Part shown: positions 1-9,040 of the stretch, piece by piece
How the letters are laid out: each line of letters starts with the position of its first letter
How positions within the stretch are numbered: the stretch's first letter is position 1
Source of the DNA: Phycisphaerae bacterium
GTDB lineage: Bacteria > Planctomycetota > Phycisphaerae > Phycisphaerales > UBA1924
Assembly (NCBI GenBank): GCA_016793805.1
Contig: JAEUIZ010000016.1
Span: 1-53,136, forward strand
DNA length: 53,136 nucleotides
Direction of reading: 5' to 3'
The notes under the pieces: model-generated
Told to the model about the DNA's origin: nothing
The model's database searches: none
The model's input: only the letters and a program-made list of their open reading frames with translations
Made by a program: the position numbers and the translations under genes

Positions 1-68
1 CGAGACGGGGGCGGCAACAATGGTTCGATCTCTTCCCACAACGCTTCCGGGAGCAGCTCCGCCGCCAT
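1..68 (-). CDS. IS5-like transposase, N-terminal fragment (cut by window edge)
   Basis: Only the first 22 codons are inside the window. They read M-A-A-E-L-L-P-E-A-L-W-E-E-I-E-P-L-L-P-P-P-S, the opening typical of IS5-group DDE transposases (L-W-E-x-I-x-P-L-L-P). A strong Shine-Dalgarno, AAGGAGG, lies 7 nt before the ATG at 68. The rest, including the DDE residues, is off the left edge, so I cannot tell whether the copy is intact. The transposase is transcribed away from the window. Confidence 0.75.
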   Translation of the reverse strand, partial: MAAELLPEALWEEIEPLLPPPS

Positions 69-139
69 GATCGTGCCTCCTTGCACTGGTGTTGACGGCA
101 TTGCTCATCGGTCGATACTCACGTTCTGAAACAGCCTCT
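1..139 (-). mobile_element. End of an IS5-like insertion sequence
   Basis: The transposase start is followed outward by an inverted-repeat-like end at 120-138, read on the minus strand as GAGGCTGTTTCAGAACGTG. This resembles IS5-group termini. The other end and the target duplication are outside the window, so the exact boundary is inferred. The element ends about 64 bp before the start of the RCC1-type gene at 203 and may have replaced its native upstream region. Confidence 0.6.
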
Positions 140-202
140 AAACGCGACTGCTGACTTTGAGTGTTTCATGGCCGAGTACAACGACCAGACGGGTTGTGAG
201 CC

Positions 203-1240
203 ATGATGCCCAAAGCTCTGGGCGTTGCGGTCATCGCTACGTCGGTAGCGACGAGCCTCGCGCAACAGCAAGCTGGGCCGCTCGTCGGGTGGGGCGGCAA
301 TCCGTTCGGGGAAGCGTCTCCTCCCGCAGGCCGATTTGTCGACTTCGACGCAGGAAGTAACATATCGATCGGCGTGATGCCCGATGGAACGGTGCGACTC
401 TGGGGCGAGGGGTACCCGTTCGGAGGGCTTGGTGCTCCGCCTCCGGTTCGTATTCGGGCGGCGGTCGGACGCCAGTGGTGGGTTGAGCTCCACAGCGATC
501 ACACGGTGCATGCCTACGGCAATGGTCCGACGCAAGTACCGTCGGACCTCTTCACATGGATCGACGCCGCGCAGATGTGGGCGGCTGGGCTGAGGTTCGA
601 TGGGAGCATTGTGCAGTGGGGGGCCGCGCCGACGACGATTCCCGTGCCGAGTGGGTCGTTCGCCGCGATCGCTGTCGGCATGTCGCACGGCCTAGCCCTG
701 CGGGCGGATGGTACGGTGACCGGTTGGGGTTACTCAGAGGCTGGGGAGACATCTCTTCCTCAGGGAGTGTACTCCGCGGTCGCTGCGGGACGGTTCTATA
801 GTCTGGGTCTGCGTGATGACGGCACCATCGCGGCCTCTGGCCTCAACGCATTCCAACTCGTGACCGGCGTACCTGTTGGCCGCTTTGTCGCGATCTCGGC
901 GGGCGAGACCGTCGCCGCGGCGATTCGAGAAGACGGGACGATCGTCACCTGGGGCAACGCCTCGACGACGTGGATGGCCCCGCCGCCGGGGCGCTTCGTG
1001 CGGATCTCCTGCGGGGCAACCCACTGCCTCGCGATGCGGGACACGTCGTGCTTCGCCAACTGCGACGGGAGCACCGCCGGGCCGGTGCTGACGGTCAACG
1101 ACTTCATCTGCTACCTGAATCGCTTCGCGGCGGCGGACCCGAAGGCCAACTGCGACGCCTCGACCGTGCCGCCGGTGCTGAACGTCAACGACTTCGTCTG
1201 CTTCGTGGGCCTCTACGCCGCGGGGTGCAGCGGGCCGTGA
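203..1240 (+). CDS. Secreted RCC1-repeat protein with C-terminal GC-type dockerin
   Basis: 345 aa. Residues 1-20 form a signal peptide (M-M-P-K, then a hydrophobic stretch ending S-L-A-Q). Residues ~25-275 hold about five RCC1-like blades with the recurring D-G-T-[VI]-x-x-W-G and G-x-F-x-x-I-x-x-G patterns, implying a beta-propeller. The C-terminal ~65 residues are two copies of the C-F-A-N-C-D ... L-x-V-N-D-F-[IV]-C-[FY] module ending A-G-C-S-G-P, the GC-type dockerin. The protein is probably exported and held at the surface; its ligand is unknown. The ATG at 203 has no good Shine-Dalgarno, and the upstream DNA is the end of an insertion sequence, so expression may be altered. Paralogs lie at 13857 and 14900. 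Confidence 0.85.
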   Translation: MMPKALGVAVIATSVATSLAQQQAGPLVGWGGNPFGEASPPAGRFVDFDAGSNISIGVMPDGTVRLWGEGYPFGGLGAPPPVRIRAAVGRQWWVELHSDHTVHAYGNGPTQVPSDLFTWIDAAQMWAAGLRFDGSIVQWGAAPTTIPVPSGSFAAIAVGMSHGLALRADGTVTGWGYSEAGETSLPQGVYSAVAAGRFYSLGLRDDGTIAASGLNAFQLVTGVPVGRFVAISAGETVAAAIREDGTIVTWGNASTTWMAPPPGRFVRISCGATHCLAMRDTSCFANCDGSTAGPVLTVNDFICYLNRFAAADPKANCDASTVPPVLNVNDFVCFVGLYAAGCSGP

Positions 1241-1339
1241 TGCGAGGGTTTGGACGAGCGCGCGGCGCGATTCGGGCGCTGGGCGGATGCGCGAAGGGGG
1301 AAGGTGCGGCGGAGCGTGGCGCGGCGGAGGGTTGCGAGT

Positions 1340-3418
1340 TCAGCTGCGGCGGACCTCGCCGAGCCATTTCGCCCAGATCGAGAGCGCGAGCAGCATGTAG
1401 AGCCGCTGCGCGTGGTCGCGGCCCTTCCAGGGCCAGAGCGAGCGCGTGCCGGCGTCGTCGTGCTCGCGGATTATCCGGCGGACGAACGCGAGACTGATGA
1501 TGGAGTTCAGCCCGAGGTGGTCGGGGCCGAAGGGCTCGTGCCCGAGGAGGTGGTCGCGGAGGAGTTGGCGGAGGCCGCCGAAGTCGGAGCGGAACCACTC
1601 GCCGATGGGGATGGCGAAGCCCTGCTTGGGTCGATCGACGATCTCGGAAGGGAGGTGCTTGCGGGCGACGGCGCGGAGGAGGCCCTTGCGCCCGCCCATT
1701 CCTCCTTGGCTGCGGGGTAAGAGATCGTCGAGGCGAGCGGACAGCGCCGCCGCGGCGAGGTCGGTGTCGAGGAACGGGCAGCGCACCTCCAGCGCGTGGT
1801 GCATCGAGGCGGTGTCCACCTTGCCCATGAGGTCGCCGGGGAGGTAGTTGAGCAGATCCCAGAGCAGCGCGGCGTCGAGGTCGGGGCGACTTCGGCCGAT
1901 GTCGTTGATGGGTGCATCGAGGGCGGCGGCGCGGGCGAGCCGTCGCAGGAGCGGCCGCTCGAAGATGGAGGCGAGTTCGGGGTATCCATGCCGGGCCGCG
2001 TTCCCGAGCCGAGCGAGGCGATTCGGCAGCGACTTGGGCTCGCCCGCCCACGGGAGCCGAGGCGGGATGAGGGCCAGCGGAACCGAGGCGCGCCCGAGCA
2101 ACCGGGCGGCGAGATGACGCTCGTAGCCGGCGAAGAGTTCGTCGCCCCCGTCGCCGGAGAGGGCGACCTTGACGTGCTGGCGTGCGGCGTGGCTGATCCA
2201 ATGCGTGGGCAGGAGCGAACTGTCGCCCAGGGGGAGGCCGACCTCCCGGATCAGAGCGACGAGGTCCTCGGCGGGCGCGGGCTGGCAGTCGAGGGTGACA
2301 TGGTTGGAGCCGACCGCCTCGGCAGCGCGGGACGCGAAGGCGGTCTCATCGAACCGCGGGTCGGGCATGCGCATCGAGAAGGTCTGGAGCGAGCCGGCAG
2401 CACGCCGCGCCAGGAGCGCCACGAGCGAGGAATCCACGCCCCCGGAAAGGAAGCACCCGATCGGCACGTCCGCGTCCAGCCGGCGGCGCACGGCCTCGTC
2501 GAGCAGGCGCTCGGCGTCGTCGGGCGTCCAGGCGCGCGTTCGTCGTGGCGGGCCGGGCTCGGCGAAGAGCCGGCGAAAGGCCACCTGCGTCGGCCTGCGG
2601 GCTGTGAGATCGACCGATTGTGACGGGCGGACCGTGAAGGCAAACTCGCCGGGCGGGTCGCCCGCGAATCCGAAGCGAAGCCAGGTGCCAATGCCCGCGC
2701 TCACGTGCTCGGGCGACCGAGGTCCGACGGCTGCGAGGACGGCGTAGGGTCCGGCGGCGGCGCTGGCGAACGCGCGAACCTCGACGCCCCGGTGGTTCCA
2801 CGAGACGCCGTGCAGGGGCTTCTCGCCGAACTGGTCGCGCGCCAGGACGAGCGCGCCGCGGGCCGCGTCCCAGTGGGAGAGCGCGAACATGCCCTCGAGC
2901 CGAGCGAGGAGGCCCTCGTCCCACTCGCCCCATCCGTGGACGAGCACCTCGGTATCGCTGTGGTCGGTGCTGAACTCGTGCCCCGCGGCCTGCAACTCGC
3001 GGCGAAGGTCGCGATGGTTGTAGATGCACCCGTTGAAAGCGACCGCGAGCGTGCCCTTGCCCCCGGACGTGCAGCGAGGGCAGGGTCGGAGCGCATGCCG
3101 GTGCGTGCGGCGATAGGGGCCTTCATCGGCACCGGTCTGGAGGCCGGACTCACCCACGCCGCTCTCGCCCAGCAGCACCATCGGCTGGTGCCCACCGGCA
3201 TGGTCGATGATCGAGAGGCGTCGATGGACGAGGGCGATGTCGACTGTCGTGCCATCGGGGCGGGTGCCGCGGTCCCGGAATCGGCCCTGTCCGTCCGGCC
3301 CGCGGTGGACGATGGAGCGATCGAGGATGTCGAGCCACGCCTCGGGGATGGCGGCGTGGTGCGGGGGCGGGGGCTGGCCCGGCGGATGGACGCAGAGGAT
3401 GCCCGCGATGCCGCACAT
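1340..3418 (-). CDS. asnB: Asparagine synthetase (glutamine-hydrolysing)
   Basis: 692 aa, class II glutamine amidotransferase fused to an ATP-pyrophosphatase synthetase domain. It converts aspartate, glutamine and ATP to asparagine. Cys2, exposed after Met1 removal (M-C-G-I-A-G), is the glutaminase nucleophile, and N-terminal motifs such as H-R-G-P-D-G support the Ntn domain (~1-245). The PP-loop S-G-G-V-D-S-S is near residue 327 and S-G-D-G-G-D-E-L-F-A-G-Y follows. Length suits the AsnB family. It is divergent from purB across 110 bp. Some relatives act in surface polysaccharide or peptide pathways rather than asparagine supply, and the neighbours do not decide this. Confidence 0.93.
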   Translation of the reverse strand: MCGIAGILCVHPPGQPPPPHHAAIPEAWLDILDRSIVHRGPDGQGRFRDRGTRPDGTTVDIALVHRRLSIIDHAGGHQPMVLLGESGVGESGLQTGADEGPYRRTHRHALRPCPRCTSGGKGTLAVAFNGCIYNHRDLRRELQAAGHEFSTDHSDTEVLVHGWGEWDEGLLARLEGMFALSHWDAARGALVLARDQFGEKPLHGVSWNHRGVEVRAFASAAAGPYAVLAAVGPRSPEHVSAGIGTWLRFGFAGDPPGEFAFTVRPSQSVDLTARRPTQVAFRRLFAEPGPPRRTRAWTPDDAERLLDEAVRRRLDADVPIGCFLSGGVDSSLVALLARRAAGSLQTFSMRMPDPRFDETAFASRAAEAVGSNHVTLDCQPAPAEDLVALIREVGLPLGDSSLLPTHWISHAARQHVKVALSGDGGDELFAGYERHLAARLLGRASVPLALIPPRLPWAGEPKSLPNRLARLGNAARHGYPELASIFERPLLRRLARAAALDAPINDIGRSRPDLDAALLWDLLNYLPGDLMGKVDTASMHHALEVRCPFLDTDLAAAALSARLDDLLPRSQGGMGGRKGLLRAVARKHLPSEIVDRPKQGFAIPIGEWFRSDFGGLRQLLRDHLLGHEPFGPDHLGLNSIISLAFVRRIIREHDDAGTRSLWPWKGRDHAQRLYMLLALSIWAKWLGEVRRS

Positions 3419-3493
3419 GCCGGGAAGTAAAGCGCGGCCCGGCCGATCGGGTACGAACCCGGTGCGAACGGGGCGAGAATCGTCGGCACCGGC

Positions 3494-3522
3494 TTGGAAG
3501 CGGGCGAATCCGGTGGTAGGCT
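3494..3522 (+). promoter_or_regulatory. Putative leaderless promoter of purB
   Basis: TTGGAA (3494-3499), a 17-nt spacer, then TAGGCT (3517-3522). Only 6 nt separate the -10-like box from the ATG at 3529, and no Shine-Dalgarno is present, so transcription would start at or next to the start codon. The same arrangement recurs at other genes in the window. Confidence 0.5.
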
Positions 3523-3528
3523 GTGCGC

Positions 3529-4983
3529 ATGAGCGAGAGCACCTATGACGGATACGTCAGCCCGCTTTCGCAGCGCAACGCGTCGCGCGAGATGCAGGAG
3601 GTCTGGTCGCCGCGGCATCGGTTCACGACGTGGCGGCGGGTCTGGCTCGCCGCGGCCGAGGCGCAGCAGGAGGCCGGCGTCCCCATCACGCGCGAGCAGG
3701 TCGAGGCGATCCGCGCGCACGTGGCGATCACCGACGAGGACATCAAGCACGCCTTCGAGCACGAGAAGAGACTGCGTCACGACGTGATGGCGCACGTGCA
3801 CGCGCTGGCCGATGCCGCCCCCGCGGCCCGCGGGATCCTGCACCTGGGCATGACCTCGCAGGACGTGGTCTGCAACGCGGACCTCGTGCTGATCCGCGAG
3901 GCGCTCACGCTGGTGCAACTCAAACTCGCGCGGCTGATCGACGCGGCCGGGACGTTCGCCGAGAAGTGGAAGTCGCTCCCGTGCCTGGGGCACACGCACT
4001 TCCAGCCCGCGCAGCCGACGACGGTGGGTCGGCGGGCGGCGCAGTGGGGCTACGACCTCTCGCTGTGCCTGACGCGGGTGGAGAGCACGCTGCACCAACT
4101 CAAGATGCGCGGGCTCAAGGGCGCGACGGGGACGCAGGCGTCGTTCATGGCACTGGTGGACCACGCGCCGACGCGCGTGGACGCGATGGAGTCGGGCTTT
4201 GTGCGCCGGCTCGGGTGGCCCGCGAACCTCATCCACACGATCACGAACCAGACGTACCCGCGGATCGTGGACGCGATGGTGCTCGCGGATGTCGCGGTGA
4301 TCGCGGCGGCGGCGCACAAGATGGCCAACGACATCCGGCTGCTCTCGGGCCGCAAGGAACTCGACGAGCCCTGGGGCGACGCGCAGGTGGGCTCGTCGGC
4401 GATGCCGTACAAGCAGAACCCGATGCGGTGCGAGCGGGCCACGGGTCTGTGCCGGTTCGTGATGGGTCTGGCGGCCGACCCGCTCCAGACGGCGGCGACG
4501 CAGTGGCTCGAGCGGACGCTGGACGACTCGTCCAACCGCCGCGTCGTGCTCCCGGAGGCGTTCCTGGCGCTCGACGGGGTGCTGGACCTCATGCACAGCG
4601 TGATGGCGGGCCTGGTCGTCCACGAGGCGACGGTGCGGGCGAACCTCATGGCCGAACTGCCGTTCATGGCGCTGGAGGCGGTGATGGCGATGGCGGTCCG
4701 CAAGGGCCGCGATCGGCAGGAGGTCCACGAGGTCCTCCGCAAGCACGCGTTCATGGCGGGGCGCAAGGTCAAGGAGCGCGGGGAGCCCAACGACCTGGCC
4801 GAACGGCTCCGCCACGAGCCGCTGCTGCAAGGGGTGGACGTGGAGGCCTCGCTGGACCCGTCGGCGTACGTTGGCCGCGCCGCCGACCAGGTCGAGCGAT
4901 TCATCGCCGAGGTCGTCGTCTCGGTGCGCAAGGCGTACAGCACCAGTTACACGATGCTCCCCAGCAGCGAGCCAAAGGTGTAG
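3529..4983 (+). CDS. purB: Adenylosuccinate lyase
   Basis: 484 aa from the ATG at 3529. It acts twice in purine synthesis: SAICAR to AICAR plus fumarate, and adenylosuccinate to AMP plus fumarate. The fumarase/aspartase superfamily signature G-S-S-A-M-P-Y-K-Q-N-P is at ~287-297, carrying the flexible loop serine. L-G-H-T-H-F-Q-P-A-Q-P-T-T and H-L-G-M-T-S-Q-D contain the expected catalytic-site histidines. Length is normal. Codons 1-2 of the longer frame (GTG at 3523) were rejected because the -10-like box ends at 3522 and the ATG at 3529 fits a leaderless start. A 65-bp gap follows before the isomerase-like gene, so co-transcription is possible. Confidence 0.95.
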   Translation: MSESTYDGYVSPLSQRNASREMQEVWSPRHRFTTWRRVWLAAAEAQQEAGVPITREQVEAIRAHVAITDEDIKHAFEHEKRLRHDVMAHVHALADAAPAARGILHLGMTSQDVVCNADLVLIREALTLVQLKLARLIDAAGTFAEKWKSLPCLGHTHFQPAQPTTVGRRAAQWGYDLSLCLTRVESTLHQLKMRGLKGATGTQASFMALVDHAPTRVDAMESGFVRRLGWPANLIHTITNQTYPRIVDAMVLADVAVIAAAAHKMANDIRLLSGRKELDEPWGDAQVGSSAMPYKQNPMRCERATGLCRFVMGLAADPLQTAATQWLERTLDDSSNRRVVLPEAFLALDGVLDLMHSVMAGLVVHEATVRANLMAELPFMALEAVMAMAVRKGRDRQEVHEVLRKHAFMAGRKVKERGEPNDLAERLRHEPLLQGVDVEASLDPSAYVGRAADQVERFIAEVVVSVRKAYSTSYTMLPSSEPKV

Positions 4984-5048
4984 AGTGGGGGCGCGGGACG
5001 CGGGCGGCCAGGTGGCCGCGCGCGATCCCCGCAGGACAGGGGACCAGC

Positions 5049-5981
5049 ATGGATCGACGCGAGTTCGTGGCGGCGGCAGCGGGCGCGATGGCGGCGGGTG
5101 GGGCCGTGCGCGGCGCGGCGGGTGCGAAGGCGCCCGGCGCCGGGCAGCAGCCGGGGGGCAGCGGGAAGCGCTTCACGATGGCCTTCGGCCCGCACCCGGG
5201 CATGTTCGCGGCCCACGCCGGCGGCTCGATCGTCGATCAGGTCCTCTTCGCCGCGGACCAGGGGTTCAGCGGATGGGAGGACAACGGGCTCAAGGGCCTC
5301 TCGAAGGAGGAGCAGGAGAAGATCGCGCAGGCTCAGGGTCGCGCCGGCATGCAGATGGGCATCTTCGTCGCGCACTCGATCGACTGGGGCTCGCCCTCGC
5401 TCACCAGCGGGAAGAAGGAGGCCGTCGAGAAGTTCGTGGCCGAGATGAAGGAGTCCGTCGAGGTCGCCAAGCGGATGAACACCAAGGTCTGCACGGTGGT
5501 CCCGGGGGTCGAGGCGCGGAACCTCCCCGTGGGCGTGCAGACGGCGAACGTGGTCGAGGCGCTCAAGAGGGCGGCGGCGGTCTGCGAGCCCTCGGGGCTG
5601 GTCATGGTCTGCGAGCCGCTGAACTGGCGCGACCATGCGGGCCTGTTCCTGCGCTACAGCGACCAGGCGTACGCGATCATGAAGGCGGTGGGCAGCCCGT
5701 CATGCAAGATCCTCTTTGACATCTACCACCAGCAGGCGACGGAGGGAAACCTGATCGAGAACATCCGGCGGTGCTGGGACGAGATCGGGTACTTCCAGAT
5801 CGGGGACAACCCGGGCCGGCGCGAGCCCGGAACGGGCGAGATCAACTACAAGAACGTGTTCCGGGCGATCCGCGACAAGGGGTACACGGGCGTGCTGGGG
5901 ATGGAGCACGGGAACAGCAAGCCGGGCAAGGAGGGCGAGCAGGCGGTGATCGCGGCCTATCGCGAGGCGGACCCGGGATAG
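5049..5981 (+). CDS. Tat-exported TIM-barrel isomerase, hydroxypyruvate isomerase-like
   Basis: 310 aa. The N-terminus M-D-R-R-E-F-V-A-A-A-A-G is a twin-arginine signal (residues 1-35). The rest is an AP-endonuclease-2/xylose isomerase-like TIM barrel: N-G-L-K-G-L, V-C-E-P-L-N-W-R-D-H, F-D-I-Y-H-Q-Q and Q-I-G-D-N-P-G-R match the metal and substrate regions of the Hyi/sugar-phosphate isomerase group. The likely reaction is isomerisation or epimerisation of a small sugar or hydroxypyruvate, here in the periplasm. Planctomycetes carry many Tat-exported members of this family. It starts 65 bp after purB with A-G-G-G-G-A upstream of the ATG. The substrate cannot be read from sequence. Confidence 0.85.
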   Translation: MDRREFVAAAAGAMAAGGAVRGAAGAKAPGAGQQPGGSGKRFTMAFGPHPGMFAAHAGGSIVDQVLFAADQGFSGWEDNGLKGLSKEEQEKIAQAQGRAGMQMGIFVAHSIDWGSPSLTSGKKEAVEKFVAEMKESVEVAKRMNTKVCTVVPGVEARNLPVGVQTANVVEALKRAAAVCEPSGLVMVCEPLNWRDHAGLFLRYSDQAYAIMKAVGSPSCKILFDIYHQQATEGNLIENIRRCWDEIGYFQIGDNPGRREPGTGEINYKNVFRAIRDKGYTGVLGMEHGNSKPGKEGEQAVIAAYREADPG

Positions 5982-5996
5982 CGCGCGGGTCGGCCG

Positions 5997-8339
5997 CTAC
6001 GGGCGCGGCTGGTCGAGGCGTTCGAGCGTCACCGTGGCGTCGTGGGCGCTGTCCACGCCCCGGGGGCCGATGCGCTCGGCGCGAACGCGGACATCCTCGA
6101 GCACGGGCCGGGCCTCGTCCGGGAGGCCGACCTTGGCCAGCGACATGCCCACGCCCAGGCGCGACTCGATCGTGTCCGGGTGGTCGGGCCCGAGGATGCG
6201 CGCCCGCGACTCGGCGAGTTCTCGGAAGATCGGGAGCGCCTCGGCGGGGCTGCCGGACTTGTACAGCGCCCAGGCCAGGCTGTTGCGCCAGAACATGGTG
6301 TGATGGTGATTCGGGCCCAGAATAGGCCCGGCGCGGAGCACGACGAGCCGGTAGGTGTCCACGGCCTCGGCGTACCGCTCCTGCGACATCAGCAGCCACC
6401 CCCGCATGTTGAGCGCGTAGAACTGGTCCGGGTGCTTGTCGCCCAGGATGCCCGAGCCCGCCTCGATCGCCGCGTCCAGGTTCGCCTTCGCCTCGTCGAA
6501 CCGCTTCTGGTCGATCTGCACCATCGCGAGGTTCGTGCGCGACTTGATCGTCAGCGGGTCCTCCGGCCCGCGCGTCCGCCGCATCCCCTCGAGCACGCGC
6601 CGGAAGAGCGCCTCGGCCTCGACGAGGTTCCCCAGCGTCCGCTCCGCCGTCGCCAGCAGCGAGAGCGTCCGCAGCACGTCGGCGTGGTCCGGCGGGAGCA
6701 CCGCGACCTGCTTCTTGAGCGTCTCGCGCAGCAGCGTCCGCGCCTGGTCCGTCTGCCCGCGGTCACCCGTGATGAGCGCCAGTTCCGTGGTCGATGCGAG
6801 CGTGCGCGGGTCGTTGTCCCCGAAGAGGTCCCGGTGCAGGTCGTACGAGCGCTGGAGTTGCTCCTCGGCCTGGTCCAGCCTCCCCAGGTCGCGATACAGC
6901 CGCCCGACGCTCGCGCGCACCGTCGCCTCGACGCTCCGGCTCTGGCCCGTGATGTCCGTCACCCGGGGCGTGGTCCGATCCAGGGCTTGCAGCACCGTCA
7001 CCTGCTCGCCCTGGGCCGCGCGCGGCGCCGCCTGCCCGATCACCTCGGCGAGGAACCGGTTCACGGCCTCGGCGTTGCTGGCCTCCTGCTGCGTGCGCGC
7101 CCGCGCCGCCGACACCTGCAGCAGCATCCACGAGGTGCCGATCACCGCGCCGACGAGCGCCAGCGTGATCGCCGCGAATCCGACCACCACCGCCCGGTTC
7201 CGCTGCGTGAACTTGACGATCTGGTAGGCGACGCTGGGCGGGCGTGCCGAGATCGGCTGGTTCGCGAGGTAGCGCCCGATGTCGTCGGCGAGTTCCGAGG
7301 CCGAGCGGTAGCGACGGTCGCGGTTCTTCTCGAGCGCCTTGAGGACGATCGTCTCGACATCGCCCCGCAGCGTCCGGTCGATGGTGCTCGGGCGGGCCGC
7401 GTCCGTCTGGCGGATCGTCCGTGCCGCCTCCAGCAGCGGGAGCCCCTGGACCTGGTGCGGGGGACGCCCGCACATGAGTTCGAAGAGGATCACGCCCAGG
7501 CTGTACACGTCGCTCCGCGTGTCGATATCGTGCGGGTCGGCGTCGAGCTGCTCGGGGGACATGTACTGCACCGTCCCGATCAGTTGCCCCACGTCGGTCT
7601 GGAGGGTCGTGACCGCCTGGTCGGAATCCGTCGCCCGCGCCACCCCGAAGTCGATGATCTTGGGCTGCCCCGCCGCGTCCACCAGGATGTTCGCCGGCTT
7701 CAGGTCGCGGTGGATGATCCCCTTCTGGTGCCCGTGGTGGACGGCCTCGCAGACCTTGGCGAACAGCGACAGCCGGTCGCGCGTCGAGAGCCGCCGATCC
7801 TGCGCGAACTCCGTCAGGCTCTTGGCCCCGGGGATGTACTCCATCGCGAAGAACGGCAGGACCCCGCCGCCGTGCTCGTCGTTGTGCGTCCCGGCCTCAT
7901 AGACCTGCGCGATGCCCACGTGCCGGAGTCGAGCGAGGAGTTGGGCCTCGTACTCGAATCGGCGGAGCGCCGAGCGCGACGCCAGCCCGTGCCGCATGAC
8001 CTTCAGCGCCACCGTCCGCCGCGGCTGCTCCTGCACGGCCTCGTAGACCGCGCCCATCCCGCCCGACCCGATCAGCCGCTTGACGTGGTACCGTCCGATC
8101 CGGCGTCCCTCCTGCGGGACCGCCGGAATCCCCGAGAGACCCGCCGCCGCGACCGCCACATCCGCGGTCATCCCCTCCGCCTCGGCCCGCAGGTCGGCGC
8201 TGAGCAGCCCCTCGACGCGGGCGCGAAGGTCAGCGTCTCCGGCGCACGCGGTTTCCAAGTACGCCGGTCGCGCCGCGGTCTCGAGGTCCAGCGCCCGCGC
8301 CAGGATGGGTTTGATCCTCGACCAGAGTTCAGGCGTCAT
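5997..8339 (-). CDS. Membrane-bound Ser/Thr protein kinase with TPR repeats
   Basis: 780 aa. After ~75 residues of helical N-terminus the Hanks kinase domain (~82-345) shows G-S-G-G-M-G-A-V-Y-E (P-loop), A-L-K-V-M (Lys), H-R-D-L-K-P-A-N near 208 and D-F-G near 229, so it should be active. One transmembrane helix follows at ~386-405, then TPR-like repeats to ~770 (A-E-E-Q-L-Q-R-S-Y-D-L, Q-A-R-T-L-L-R-E-T-L and similar). The start overlaps the end of the ECF sigma gene by 11 nt, so the two are translationally coupled. This sigma-kinase pairing is common in planctomycetes; the kinase may control sigma activity in response to an envelope signal, which is inference. Confidence 0.92.
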   Translation of the reverse strand: MTPELWSRIKPILARALDLETAARPAYLETACAGDADLRARVEGLLSADLRAEAEGMTADVAVAAAGLSGIPAVPQEGRRIGRYHVKRLIGSGGMGAVYEAVQEQPRRTVALKVMRHGLASRSALRRFEYEAQLLARLRHVGIAQVYEAGTHNDEHGGGVLPFFAMEYIPGAKSLTEFAQDRRLSTRDRLSLFAKVCEAVHHGHQKGIIHRDLKPANILVDAAGQPKIIDFGVARATDSDQAVTTLQTDVGQLIGTVQYMSPEQLDADPHDIDTRSDVYSLGVILFELMCGRPPHQVQGLPLLEAARTIRQTDAARPSTIDRTLRGDVETIVLKALEKNRDRRYRSASELADDIGRYLANQPISARPPSVAYQIVKFTQRNRAVVVGFAAITLALVGAVIGTSWMLLQVSAARARTQQEASNAEAVNRFLAEVIGQAAPRAAQGEQVTVLQALDRTTPRVTDITGQSRSVEATVRASVGRLYRDLGRLDQAEEQLQRSYDLHRDLFGDNDPRTLASTTELALITGDRGQTDQARTLLRETLKKQVAVLPPDHADVLRTLSLLATAERTLGNLVEAEALFRRVLEGMRRTRGPEDPLTIKSRTNLAMVQIDQKRFDEAKANLDAAIEAGSGILGDKHPDQFYALNMRGWLLMSQERYAEAVDTYRLVVLRAGPILGPNHHHTMFWRNSLAWALYKSGSPAEALPIFRELAESRARILGPDHPDTIESRLGVGMSLAKVGLPDEARPVLEDVRVRAERIGPRGVDSAHDATVTLERLDQPRP

Positions 8340-8937
8340 CGCGCTCGCCCGTGAGGTGGTCGTGCAGGAACGCGCGGGCCAGGCGCCAGTCCCGGTTCAC
8401 CGTCCGCGCCGAGACCCCCAGCAGCCCCGCGACCTGCTCGACCGACAGACCCGCGAAGTACCGCAACTCGACGATCCGCGCCAGGTCCGGGTCGGTCCGC
8501 TCCAGCGCCGAGAGCGCCTCTTCCAGCGCCAGCCAGTCCACGGTCTCGGGGCTCTGACCCGCCGAGGTGAGTTCCGCGTCGGTGAGCGGGACCCGCGCCC
8601 GGCCCCCGCCGCGCTTGGGCCCGGCCCGCGCCCGCGCCCGCTCGATCAGGATCCGCCGCATCGCGATCGCCGCCGCTCCGAAGTAGTGCCGCCGGCCCTC
8701 CCAGCGGATCTCCGCGTCGGCGCCCAGGCGCAGATACGCCTCGTGAACCAGCGCGGTGGCTTGGAGCGTCATGTTCGCCGGCTCATGCCGGAGGCGGTCC
8801 TCCGCCAGTCGCCGCAACTCGTCGTAGACCAGCGGGAGCAACTCGTTGGACGCCTGCTTCGAGCCCTGCCCGGCGAGGTTGATGATGCCCGTGAGTTGGG
8901 TCACGCGATCGTTCAGAAACACGCCCTCCGCCCCCAA
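8329..8937 (-). CDS. ECF-type RNA polymerase sigma factor
   Basis: 202 aa, sigma-70 of the ECF group often seen in planctomycetes. Sigma2 (~25-105) contains L-L-P-L-V-Y-D-E-L-R-R-L-A and A-T-A-L-V-H-E-A-Y-L-R-L. Sigma4 (~140-195) has L-S-V-E-Q-V-A-G-L-L-G-V-S-A-R-T-V-N-R-D-W as its helix-turn-helix. No anti-sigma gene is adjacent; the overlapping kinase gene takes that place. The start is uncertain. TTG at 8937 is chosen because TACCCT (8944-8949) lies exactly 6 nt upstream, as at other leaderless genes here. GTG at 8922 and 8904 are alternatives. The divergent neighbour is a secreted beta-helix gene, a plausible target. Confidence 0.9.
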   Translation of the reverse strand: MGAEGVFLNDRVTQLTGIINLAGQGSKQASNELLPLVYDELRRLAEDRLRHEPANMTLQATALVHEAYLRLGADAEIRWEGRRHYFGAAAIAMRRILIERARARAGPKRGGGRARVPLTDAELTSAGQSPETVDWLALEEALSALERTDPDLARIVELRYFAGLSVEQVAGLLGVSARTVNRDWRLARAFLHDHLTGERDDA

Positions 8938-8972
8938 CGCATAAGGGTATCCGTCGATCGGCGCGAGTCGCC

Positions 8973-9023
8973 CCGGCGGTTAGCCGCCGGCGGGGGGTTT
9001 GTCGCATGGGGTGTTGCAAACCC
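8973..9023 (+). promoter_or_regulatory. Two dyads in the sigma / beta-helix intergenic region
   Basis: CCGGCGG (8973-8979) pairs with CCGCCGG (8984-8990) around a 4-nt loop. GGGTTTG (8995-9001) pairs with CAAACCC (9017-9023). Both lie between the divergent sigma gene and the Shine-Dalgarno of the beta-helix gene, so they could be operators or leader hairpins. The second dyad encloses GTCGCATG (9001-9008), a near copy of a box found before the other two beta-helix genes. Confidence 0.4.
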
Positions 9024-9040
9024 ACCCCGGAGAGGATCAC

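Noticed and set aside
2701..4830. 709-residue open frame on the minus strand across asnB and purB
   Set aside because: It lies antisense to two strongly supported enzymes, has Arg/His/Pro-rich low-complexity composition and no domain. Long empty frames are expected in DNA this GC-rich.
8913..8942. Possible short upstream frame (ATG at 8942, nine codons) overlapping the sigma start as a leader peptide
   Set aside because: No ribosome site, and the TACCCT box just upstream fits a transcript starting near 8937, which would exclude it.
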